DNA of 38,698 nucleotides from Bauldia sp. (GTDB lineage Bacteria > Pseudomonadota > Alphaproteobacteria > Rhizobiales > Kaistiaceae), in contig JAGRKZ010000021.1 of the NCBI GenBank assembly GCA_020442065.1, positions 1 through 38,698 of the forward strand. The letters are read 5' to 3'. Both the position numbers and the translations under genes were made by a program. Below, one piece after another: positions 8,470 through 15,654 of the stretch (positions are counted from its first letter, which is position 1; the number at the start of each line of letters is the position of its first letter). The notes under the pieces are model-generated. The model worked only from the letters and a program-made list of their open reading frames with translations. It searched no databases and had not been told where the DNA came from.

Positions 8470-9369
8470 ATGCGCCATAACCTGAAGCACCTGTCTGCGT
8501 TCGTGGCGGTGGCCGAAGAATTGAACTTCCACCGGGCGGCGGAACGGCTGCGGATGGCGCAACCGGCGGTCAGCCGGATCGTCCTCGAGCTCGAGGAGAG
8601 GCTCGAGGTCAAGCTGCTCGAGCGGACCACGCGCCGCGTTCGGCTCACGGAGTCCGGCCGCTACCTGCTCGAAGAGGCGATCGCCATCCTGGCGCGTGCC
8701 GAAGCGGCGGAGAACACGGTTCGACTGCTGGCCTCCGGAACGAAGGCGATCCTGCGCGTCGGCTACACCACCATCGCCGGCCACGCGCTCGTGCCCGACA
8801 TCGCCCGCGAGTTCCGGCGATCCAACCCCGAAGTGCGGCTCGAGCTGACCTACCTCACCTCGCCGGTCCAGCGCGACCGCATCCTGCAGGACGAAATCGA
8901 CCTCGGCTTCATCCAGGGCCATTTCCAGAGCTCCGAGATCGAATCCCGCCTTGTCGCCCGTGACCGGCTGATGGCGCTGATGCCGCCCGGGCATCCGCTC
9001 GCGGCGAAAGCCGAGATCACGGTGGACGAGCTCGCCGCAGAGAGCCTCGTCATGGGCACCAGCGCCGAGTGGCCGACCTTCCGGCGCATCGTTGTCGACT
9101 CCTTCCAAAGGGCCGGGCATGTGCTGTCCGTGGCGCAGGAAGCCTCCAGCCTCACCGGCGTCCTCGGCCTCGTCACCGCCGGCGTCGGCATCACCGTGTT
9201 CAGCGGCGTCCCACGCTTCTGCGGCAACGCAATCGCAGCGCGACCGATGGCCGTCGACACCGTGGTCGAGACCCACCTCGCCTGGCGGCGCAAGGGGCTC
9301 AGCGACGCGATGCGCCACTTCGTCGAGGCCAGCCAGCGCGTGAGCGAGCGCTACCTGACGGGCTCGTGA
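8470..9369 (+). CDS. LysR-family transcriptional regulator 1
   Basis: This 299-residue DNA-binding activator or repressor has an N-terminal winged helix-turn-helix (residues about 1-60, with LSAFVAVAEELNFHRAAERL and QPAVSRIVLELE) and a C-terminal two-lobed effector-binding domain. It is divergent from hyuA, the usual place for the regulator of a catabolic operon. The family-conserved N-terminus fixes the start at 8470, yet the bases just upstream are the operator arm ATCAAT and there is no Shine-Dalgarno sequence. The mRNA may therefore be leaderless, with a TATTCT -10-like box at 8454-8459. It ends 28 nt from the convergent amidohydrolase gene. It is clearly similar to the second LysR at 10241, which suggests duplication within the locus. 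Confidence 0.92.
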   Translation: MRHNLKHLSAFVAVAEELNFHRAAERLRMAQPAVSRIVLELEERLEVKLLERTTRRVRLTESGRYLLEEAIAILARAEAAENTVRLLASGTKAILRVGYTTIAGHALVPDIAREFRRSNPEVRLELTYLTSPVQRDRILQDEIDLGFIQGHFQSSEIESRLVARDRLMALMPPGHPLAAKAEITVDELAAESLVMGTSAEWPTFRRIVVDSFQRAGHVLSVAQEASSLTGVLGLVTAGVGITVFSGVPRFCGNAIAARPMAVDTVVETHLAWRRKGLSDAMRHFVEASQRVSERYLTGS

Positions 9370-9397
9370 TCGCGGTGGCAAGTCCGCCCTGCCGTCG

Positions 9398-10117
9398 TCA
9401 CGCCGCCGGCGGCCGGTTGGCGACCCGGTCGAGATAGGCAACGCATTCGTCGACGCTGTGGACGTCGGCGAATTTCGCGTCGATGTCGAAGAGGTTCCAG
9501 GCCACTGCGCCCGGCACCCGGTCGCCCGTGCACTCGCGGACCGAGATGGTGCGGAAACCCTCGGCGAGCCCGTCACAGATCGTGGTCCGCACGCAGGCGG
9601 TCGCGGTCACCCCGGTGACCAGGATGGTGTCGACATTGGCCGCCCGGAGGATGCCGGCGAGCGGCGTGCCGTGGAAGGCGCTGGCCTTCTTCTTGAGCAG
9701 CGTGTGCTCACCGGGGACCGGCGCGATGCGCGAGTCGATCGCCCAGAGGTGCGTGTCCTTGAGGTTGACCGCCTCGACCGGGATCTTCTTGTGCCAGAGC
9801 CCCATGTCCGTATAGGGCGCATCGAGGTCGGTGATCTCGTAGGCGGTGGTGATGTGGATCACCGGATGGCCGTGGCGGCGGCACGCCGCCAGCAATTGCT
9901 GCATTCCGGGAATGATCTCGTTGTCCATCTTCTCCTGGTCGCAGGTGAAGGGGTTGCCGGGCCGGGTCCAGGCATTGGCGAGATCGACGCTGACCAGCGC
10001 CGGCCGGTTGCCGAAGCCGATACGACGCTGGAACCCGCGCTCCTGATAGATCGCGGTGGACGCATCGAACGCCGCCTGCAGCATGCGGTCGAGTTCGCGA
10101 TTGTCGATCTCAGCCAT
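9398..10117 (-). CDS. isochorismatase-fold amidohydrolase, N-carbamoylsarcosine amidase-like
   Basis: This cysteine hydrolase of the isochorismatase/CSHase fold has 239 residues. The segment ERGFQRRIGFG...NRPALVSVDLANAWTRP at residues about 23-55 strongly resembles N-carbamoylsarcosine amidohydrolases. The expected triad is visible: Asp in VSVDLAN, Lys in LLKKKASAF and Cys in TATACVRTT. CSHases split N-carbamoylsarcosine into sarcosine, CO2 and ammonia. The exact substrate here could be another N-carbamoyl amino acid. I chose the ATG at 10117 over the one at 10132 because AGGG lies 5-6 nt upstream of the former and nothing upstream of the latter. It is transcribed divergently from LysR 2 across operator copy 2. 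Together with HyuAB it gives the two consecutive steps of a hydantoin or creatinine-type pathway. Confidence 0.85.
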   Translation of the reverse strand: MAEIDNRELDRMLQAAFDASTAIYQERGFQRRIGFGNRPALVSVDLANAWTRPGNPFTCDQEKMDNEIIPGMQQLLAACRRHGHPVIHITTAYEITDLDAPYTDMGLWHKKIPVEAVNLKDTHLWAIDSRIAPVPGEHTLLKKKASAFHGTPLAGILRAANVDTILVTGVTATACVRTTICDGLAEGFRTISVRECTGDRVPGAVAWNLFDIDAKFADVHSVDECVAYLDRVANRPPAA

Positions 10118-10192
10118 TTCTGCCCTCGCCAATGGAACGATGACGTCAGCTTCGCGCCAGTGCGGCTTGATCGGAAGTGCGGAATCGCCAAA

Positions 10193-10217
10193 TATTGATG
10201 ATTGCTATGCATCAATA
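10193..10217. promoter_or_regulatory. LysR-type operator ATTGAT-N11-ATCAAT (copy 2)
   Basis: An 8-bp perfect inverted repeat (TATTGATG at 10193-10200, CATCAATA at 10210-10217) with a 9-nt spacer contains the same ATTGAT-N11-ATCAAT core as the copy at 8447. It lies 77 nt upstream of the amidohydrolase start and 24 nt upstream of the LysR 2 start. That position allows control of both divergent genes. Confidence 0.75.
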
Positions 10218-10240
10218 GCCCTTCTTGTCAGGAGCAGCGC

Positions 10241-11152
10241 ATGGATGGCTCGGCGGGCCTGGACCTCACCCAGTCCTTCCTTGTCCTGGCGGAGGAACTG
10301 AACTTCCGCAGGACGGCCGAACGCCTTGCCATCGATCAGTCGGCGCTGTCCCGGCGCATCCAGCGGCTGGAGCGCCTCCTCGGCTTCGCCCTGTTCGAGC
10401 GGACGACGCGGGAGGTGTCGCTCACGCCCGCCGGCCGCTCGTTCTACGATGCCAATGCCGGACTCGTGCTCGGCTTCGCGGCGTCGGTGAATGCGGCCCG
10501 GCGCGTGGCGGAAGGCAAGACCGGCGTGCTGCGCATCGGCTACATGGCCTTTGCCGCCCTCGACCTCATGCCGGAGGCCGTCGTCCGGTTCCGGGCCGAG
10601 GCGCCGGACGTCGGCATCCGCCTCACCTACATGCGGACCCAGGGACAGAAGCTCGCCCTCGCCGAAGGCCAGATCGACCTTGGCTACATGATCGGGCCCT
10701 TCGAGCACGGCGAATTCCACAGCCTTGCGGTGGCGTCAGACCCGCTCTGCGTGGTCACGCCCGCCGGCCATCCGCTCGCCGCCCGCCAGCGCATCGAGGT
10801 CGCAGACCTCGCGAACGTCCCGCTTGTCCTCGGCGACATGGCGGAGTGGGAAGCCTACCGCTGGCGACTCGACGAGATGTTCGGCGCCGGCGGCATCCGG
10901 CCGGCGATCGCCCTGGAGGCCTCAAGCACGATGGCCCTGCTCGGGCTGGTCAAGGCCGGGCTCGGCGTCACCATCTATCCGAGCCGGATCGCCGCGCTGG
11001 TCGGTCCGGCACTCGCGGTTCGTCCGATCGCCGACCCGCGTTTCGCGATCGCGACGATCCTCGTCTGGAGGCGCAACAACCGCACCGAAAGCACCCGCGG
11101 ATTCGTCGCCATCGCCCGCGGCCTCGCGCGGGGCGCGACGAAACCCGGTTGA
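10241..11152 (+). CDS. LysR-family transcriptional regulator 2
   Basis: This 303-residue LysR regulator has a helix-turn-helix in residues about 8-65 (FLVLAEELNFRRTAERLAI, QSALSRRIQRLE) and an effector-binding domain beyond residue 90. I took the ATG at 10241 because AGGAG sits 7 nt before it; the frame is open to a TTG at 10202, but that reading would cross the operator. It resembles LysR 1 over its length and shares its operator, so the two probably cross-regulate. It is divergent from the amidohydrolase gene and is followed after 64 nt by the ornithine cyclodeaminase-like gene in the same direction, possibly co-transcribed. Confidence 0.92.
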   Translation: MDGSAGLDLTQSFLVLAEELNFRRTAERLAIDQSALSRRIQRLERLLGFALFERTTREVSLTPAGRSFYDANAGLVLGFAASVNAARRVAEGKTGVLRIGYMAFAALDLMPEAVVRFRAEAPDVGIRLTYMRTQGQKLALAEGQIDLGYMIGPFEHGEFHSLAVASDPLCVVTPAGHPLAARQRIEVADLANVPLVLGDMAEWEAYRWRLDEMFGAGGIRPAIALEASSTMALLGLVKAGLGVTIYPSRIAALVGPALAVRPIADPRFAIATILVWRRNNRTESTRGFVAIARGLARGATKPG

Positions 11153-11216
11153 CGCCCTGCCCGCTTTGGGTCGTCATCAGGGACGATGACCGCAACCGAC
11201 TCCGGGGCCGACACGC

Positions 11217-12230
11217 ATGGAAAACTGGGCGAACCGCAAGACGCTGATCCTGGGACGCAGCGAGATGATCGGCCTGCTCAAGCCGTCCGAATACAACGAC
11301 TGCGTCGAGCAGGCCTACCGCATGCACGGCGAGGGCCGCTACTACATGGACCCCAAGGGCCACATCGTCCTTGACCGATTCCCGGGCGAGTGGGAGGCGA
11401 TGCCCTCCTACATCGAGGAGCCGCACGCGGCGGCCTGCAAGTGGGTGTCGATCCGCGAGCGCAATCGCGAGCGCTTCAACCTGCCGACCGTCTTCTCGAT
11501 CCTGATCTACACCCATCCCGAGACCGGCTTCCCGCTCGCCATCGTCGATGGCAGCTACCACACCGTGATGCGCACCGGCTCCGCCGCAGCGGTCTCGACC
11601 AAGTGGATGGCGCGGAAGGATTCGCGGGTGCTCGCCCTCGTCGGCGCCGGCCACATGGCCGAGGGCGCCCTCGCCACCTGCAATGAGGTCTTCCCCTGGA
11701 ACGAGGTCAGGGTGTGGAGCCGGAGCCAGGACACGCTCGACCACTTCGTCAAGGAACAGCAGCCGAAATACGAGAGCTTCGAGCTGAAGGCTTCGACCAA
11801 CCTCGAGCAAACCGTGCGCGGCGCCGACGTGGTGGTGACGCTCACCCCCGCCCGCGGCCCCATCGTGATGGACGAATGGATCGCCCCCGGCACCCACATC
11901 GCCGCGATCGGCGCCGACAAGAAGGGCGACCAGGAGCTTGAGGGCAGCCTGCTCACCCGCGCCCGCATCTTCGTCGACGACATCCGCCAGTGCCGGACCG
12001 ACGGCGAGATCAACGTCCCGCTGTCCGAAGGGCTCATCACCGAGGCCGACATCGCCGGCGAGATCGGCGAGGTCATCACCGGCAAGAAGCCGGGCCGCAC
12101 CTCGGACGAGGAGATCACCCTGTTCGATTCGACCGGGATCGCCCTTCAGGATTCGGCGACGGTCCCCCTCGAATACGAGCGCGCCCTCGCCGCCGGCGTC
12201 GGCATCGAGAAGAAGATGATCTCGACCTGA
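11217..12230 (+). CDS. ornithine cyclodeaminase / mu-crystallin family protein
   Basis: The 337 residues form an NAD(P)-binding protein of the OCD/mu-crystallin/alanine dehydrogenase-like family. The dimerisation and substrate half contains MRTGSAAAVSTKWMA near residue 118, followed by the Rossmann motif VGAGHMAEGA near residue 142. The conserved Asp-containing stretch near the end reads LFDSTGIALQD. Members cyclise ornithine to proline, reduce cyclic ketimines or dehydrogenate N-alkyl amino acids; the sequence does not decide which. Placement beside a hydantoinase and a decarbamoylating enzyme suggests it acts on the amino or imino acid released. The ATG at 11217 has only a weak purine-rich stretch upstream, consistent with coupling to the LysR 2 transcript. 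Confidence 0.88.
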   Translation: MENWANRKTLILGRSEMIGLLKPSEYNDCVEQAYRMHGEGRYYMDPKGHIVLDRFPGEWEAMPSYIEEPHAAACKWVSIRERNRERFNLPTVFSILIYTHPETGFPLAIVDGSYHTVMRTGSAAAVSTKWMARKDSRVLALVGAGHMAEGALATCNEVFPWNEVRVWSRSQDTLDHFVKEQQPKYESFELKASTNLEQTVRGADVVVTLTPARGPIVMDEWIAPGTHIAAIGADKKGDQELEGSLLTRARIFVDDIRQCRTDGEINVPLSEGLITEADIAGEIGEVITGKKPGRTSDEEITLFDSTGIALQDSATVPLEYERALAAGVGIEKKMIST

Positions 12231-12585
12231 CCGGGGAGCAGCGGGACTGGTTGCAGCCGTCGCGGCGCTGCGACCCGTGTCGGTTGAGCTTCGAAGGCCG
12301 CTCCATCAGGATGCCGCGCGCTGACGGGCGCAGGTGTCGCCGCCGGCTTTCCTCGGCCGCGCAGCCACACGGTGCGATTCGAGCCGACCCGAAGGGCGTC
12401 GCCCTGCAAAGGGAACCCTTCGAGGGGCGTGATGATCACGGTGCGAGTCCGTTGATGCTCAGAACGCCCGCAATCACATCACCGTGCTTGCACCACTCTA
12501 TCGGGTAAAAACCGGTAGATAAAACTGCGTAGCCATGATTGGCTGACCCGTTCCGGATGTTTCTTCTCGTCGAGCGGGAGCGGTC
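12231..12585. other. intergenic region with one imperfect palindrome
   Basis: This 355-nt gap contains no credible gene on either strand. One feature stands out: an imperfect palindrome at 12498-12518 (arms CTATCGGGT and AACCGGTAG, 7 of 9 positions pairing around an AAA centre). It could be an operator for the ELWxxDGT gene starting at 12586, which has its own GGGAG ribosome-binding site. No clear terminator was seen after the OCD-like gene. Confidence 0.35.
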
Positions 12586-14754
12586 ATGGCCATTCGATTT
12601 CTTGCGAACATCAATCAGCCTGCTCCCGGAAGTGAGCCTTATCTCACCGACCTGAGCAGCATCACGCTCCTCAAAGACCTTCTGCCCGGCTTCAACGTCA
12701 GTTCGAATCCCAGGGGCTTCACGCTGCTGCCGGACGGCCGCGTCGTGTTTGGCGCCTTCAACGGCAGCACCACCGAGCTGTGGATCACCAATGGCACCGA
12801 AGCGGGAACAGTTCGCGTCGCGGACCTCCTCATTACCGACCCGGTTGGCACCAACCCTCAGTTCCTCACCCGCGTTGGCGACAGCATCTACTACAGTGGC
12901 CTCGGTGACGATGGCCAGGAACTCTGGCGGGTCAGCGCTACTACAAGCGTAAGGGTCAAGGACATCAATCCGTCCGGCGACTCGAACCCCGAGGGTCTGA
13001 CGGCTCTCCCGAACAATACCTTCCTGTTCAGCGCCAACGACGGATCCCACGGCGTCGAGCTTTGGGTCAGCGACGGCACATCCACGAACACCACACTCCT
13101 CAAGGACATCAACACCTCGGGCTCGTCGAATCCGCAGTCCTTTGCCGTCCTGTCGGATACCCAGACCCTGTTCAATGCCGATGACGGGACGAACGGATCG
13201 GAGCTGTGGATCACCGACGGGAGCGAGGATGGAACCACTCTCGTCAAGAACATCAATCCGAGCGGTAGCTCGAATCCCCAGGACCTGACGCTCCTGCCGA
13301 ACGGTAAGATGCTGTTCAGTGCCACGGACGGGACGAACGGCGTCGAGCTCTGGGTGACCGACGGCACGTTCGACGGCACCATGATGCTCAAGGACATCTA
13401 CGGCTCCGGGGATTCCACCCCCAGGGATTTCGTGGTCCTGCCCAACGGCACCGCGTTGTTCGTCGTGACCATCAACGGAGACATGCAGCTCTGGAAGAGC
13501 GACGGCACCAGCAACGGGACAATGCTGGTGAAGGACCTGCAGTTCGACAGCAGCGCCGGCTTCCTGACCCTGGCCGGCGACAAGGCCTACTACAAAAGCA
13601 GCGGCCAGTTGATCGAGAGCGACGGGACCACCGACGGAACCGTGGTCCTCACTGGAATCGATACGCCTTTCGAGATGATCGCGCTGCCGGAGTGGCTGGG
13701 CATCAATGCGAGCTACAATTACTTCGAGGGCCCAAAGGCAGAGAACTTCGTGGTCGCCAGTGTTGTCGGCTCGATGGCGGGCGGCTACGGCATCAAGGGT
13801 ACCACCTTCGTCATCACCAGCGGCAACGATGAAGGTTATTTCGCCCTCCAGAATGCCGGAAACTTCTACAACATCGTACTGACCGCCGCCGGGGTCGCCG
13901 CCGGCGCCGCGACCATCGACTTCGAGACCGGCCCCAATGTCTTCGCGCTGACGATCGAGGCCCAGGGCCTGGTCAGCCAGACCAACGTCCAGACCATCAC
14001 GATCACGGTCAAGAACGCCGACGAGGCACCGCCTGTGGTCACGCCGGGCCAGGCCTTCGCCTATGCCGAGGACCAGGCCGCCGGCTTCAAGGTCGGCAAG
14101 GTGATCGCCACCGACGACATCGGCGTGACCAGTTTCGCGATCATCGCCGGCAACGCCAACGGCTTCTATGCCATCGACAACAGCGGCAATATCACCCTCA
14201 CCGCCGCGGGCGCCGCCGCGGCCGCCAACGACTTCGAGACGGGGCCGAACAAGTTCACCCTCACCGTCCGGGCCGGTGATGGCGTTGGCGTGACCGACAC
14301 CGATACCGTGACGATCACGATCAACAACCTCGACGGTGTGACGCTCGCCGGCACCAAAAAGAAGGACGTGCTCGCCGGGACGTCCGAGCCGGACGTGCTC
14401 AACGGCAAGGCCAACAAGGACACGCTCACCGGCGGCGACGACGCCGACCGCTTTGTCTTCGACACCAAGCTGAAGAACAAGTGGGCGGACATCATTACCG
14501 ACTTCCAGGTCGGCATCGATACCATCGGCCTCGACCGGGGCGTGTTCAAGAAGATCGGCAAGGCCGGAGTCCTCAAGGCGAAGTTCTTCGACATCGGCAA
14601 GAAGGCCGACTCCGGCAAGGACCGCATCCTTTACGACGACAAGAAGGGCTGGGCGCTCTACGACAAGGACGGCAAGGGCGGCGTCGACGCGATCAAGTTC
14701 GCCAAGCTCGACGCCGGCCTCAATCTCTCGGCCAACGACTTCCTGGTGATTTGA
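12586..14754 (+). CDS. ELWxxDGT-repeat, cadherin-like, RTX-tailed secreted protein
   Basis: This 722-residue protein is probably exported by a type I secretion system; it has no N-terminal signal peptide. About six ELWxxDGT units with a period near 48 residues (ELW or QLW near residues 64, 112, 161, 206, 255 and 302) probably form a propeller-like domain. Two cadherin-like repeats follow (about 379-478 and 489-581), each with a DFETGPN motif. Then comes a degenerate RTX block (586-620: GTKKKDVLAG, GKANKDTLTGG) and a C-terminal domain of about 100 residues beginning DRFVFD, which is also found at the end of the protein encoded at 20781-21542. The start is supported by GGGAG 6 nt upstream. An adhesin or biofilm role is likely by architecture; a binding partner cannot be named. 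It is monocistronic. Confidence 0.85.
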   Translation: MAIRFLANINQPAPGSEPYLTDLSSITLLKDLLPGFNVSSNPRGFTLLPDGRVVFGAFNGSTTELWITNGTEAGTVRVADLLITDPVGTNPQFLTRVGDSIYYSGLGDDGQELWRVSATTSVRVKDINPSGDSNPEGLTALPNNTFLFSANDGSHGVELWVSDGTSTNTTLLKDINTSGSSNPQSFAVLSDTQTLFNADDGTNGSELWITDGSEDGTTLVKNINPSGSSNPQDLTLLPNGKMLFSATDGTNGVELWVTDGTFDGTMMLKDIYGSGDSTPRDFVVLPNGTALFVVTINGDMQLWKSDGTSNGTMLVKDLQFDSSAGFLTLAGDKAYYKSSGQLIESDGTTDGTVVLTGIDTPFEMIALPEWLGINASYNYFEGPKAENFVVASVVGSMAGGYGIKGTTFVITSGNDEGYFALQNAGNFYNIVLTAAGVAAGAATIDFETGPNVFALTIEAQGLVSQTNVQTITITVKNADEAPPVVTPGQAFAYAEDQAAGFKVGKVIATDDIGVTSFAIIAGNANGFYAIDNSGNITLTAAGAAAAANDFETGPNKFTLTVRAGDGVGVTDTDTVTITINNLDGVTLAGTKKKDVLAGTSEPDVLNGKANKDTLTGGDDADRFVFDTKLKNKWADIITDFQVGIDTIGLDRGVFKKIGKAGVLKAKFFDIGKKADSGKDRILYDDKKGWALYDKDGKGGVDAIKFAKLDAGLNLSANDFLVI

Positions 14755-15070
14755 GGGGCGCCGCGGAGGTCCAACGCGATCGGGACCCCGTGTCGAGCGC
14801 GCGCAGGCCACGGCCGAAATCAGAAGGTTGGCTGCCGTTCCTGAACGCTTATAGAACCATGTGTCATGCACCAGGCGCTGATTTCCGCCGCGTTCTTGAG
14901 GAGGTTCGCGAGCTCCGACCTGCCGCCTGAACCGGCACGCCACCAACGGTTTTAGAAGGGACCCATCGCTTTAGCCCGCATTCGCCGGATGACACCGTAT
15001 TTAGCTGCGCTTTGACGGAGATTCAGATATAAGAGTCAATAGCTTAATCTGGATCGCACGAGGCCATTTT
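14755..15070. other. intergenic region left of the IS scar
   Basis: No credible gene is visible in these 316 nt. The right end (about 15020-15055) has an imperfect inverted repeat GATTCAGAT/ATCTGGATC and may include the outer end of the IS1380-family fragment that begins just beyond. The boundary of that element could not be fixed. Confidence 0.3.
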
Positions 15071-15088
15071 GGAGACCCAGCGGGTGAA

Positions 15089-15292
15089 TTGGTCGATGGC
15101 CCTCTCCGGCTCGATTTCGACCGGCGCATGGAGCTGGAGTTCCATGGCTCCCGGATCACCTCCGCTGCCGGATTGCTGGCCTATCGCGAACTCGATGACG
15201 CCCTCGGTCTGAGCGCAATGGCCGCGAACGTACTTGCCGATGCGCGGACCGGCGGGAACGGCCGCCATGCGCTGGTCGGGCTGCTGCGGCAA
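15089..15292 (+). pseudogene. IS1380-family transposase, N-terminal fragment
   Basis: The frame from a TTG at 15089 encodes PLRLDFDRRMELEFHGS, then AGLLAYRELDDALGL and RTGGNGRHALVGLLRQ. This is the characteristic N-terminus of IS1380-family transposases. After residue 68 (CAA, 15290-15292) family similarity stops abruptly, where the expected continuation would be SVFGRLAGYED. The catalytic domain is absent, so it is dead. The minus-strand open frame over the same bases is the antisense shadow often mis-annotated with these elements. Confidence 0.75.
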
Positions 15293-15304
15293 AGGGGCGT
15301 CCGA

Positions 15305-15654
15305 GGTAACCTTGGTCGTCAACGACATCGCCGCGCAGGCGAAGCGGCCCGACCAGTTCCGGCGTGGTGGCCTTGTCGGATGCATGGCCCAGGGTAAGCA
15401 CGAAGCGGAACGGCAGGCCGCGTCGGTCGACAACAGAATGGATCTTGGTGGTCAATCCTCCAAAGGATCCGCCGCTAGGGTTATCCGGACCCCTCTTTTC
15501 CGCCCGCCGCATGCTGGTGGGCGCGAACGATCGAACTATCGATCAGGTGCAGGATATTTTTAGAGATTCGCTCAGCCGTTCAAAGATGCGCAGTCCCACG
15601 CCCGGCTTGGCGCGTCGATTGTAGCGATTGTAGACTGTCGTCGGCGGACGCTCC
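15305..15654 (-). pseudogene. IS5-family transposase, internal fragment with frameshifts
   Basis: Reading the minus strand, three frames give consecutive IS5-type transposase pieces. First ERPPTTVYNRYNRRAK and GLRIFERLS (stop near 15553), then LHLIDSSIVRAHQHAAGG, then GGLTTKIHSVVDRRGLPF, VLTLGHASD and VDDQGY. At least two frameshifts separate them. The N-terminus is cut at the Sel1-repeat gene and the C-terminal catalytic part is cut near 15305 by the IS1380-family fragment. It is non-functional. Confidence 0.75.

Larger units (their letters stand above)
15071..15654. mobile_element. scar of two decayed insertion sequences
   Basis: Two unrelated transposase fragments on opposite strands meet near 15293-15305. 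On the plus strand is the first part of an IS1380-family transposase; on the minus strand is an internal piece of an IS5-family transposase. Neither is intact and no pair of terminal repeats was recognised. The right end abuts the stop codon of the Sel1-repeat gene. One element probably inserted into or recombined with the other, followed by deletion. Confidence 0.7.

Noticed and set aside
12436-14946. 836-codon open frame on the minus strand
   Set aside because: It is antisense to the ELWxxDGT/RTX gene; repeat codons of that GC-rich gene keep the opposite frame open. Its translation has no family resemblance and no good start.
15044-15433. 129-codon minus-strand frame that looks conserved
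   Set aside because: It is the antisense of the IS1380-family N-terminal fragment, a known annotation artefact with these elements.
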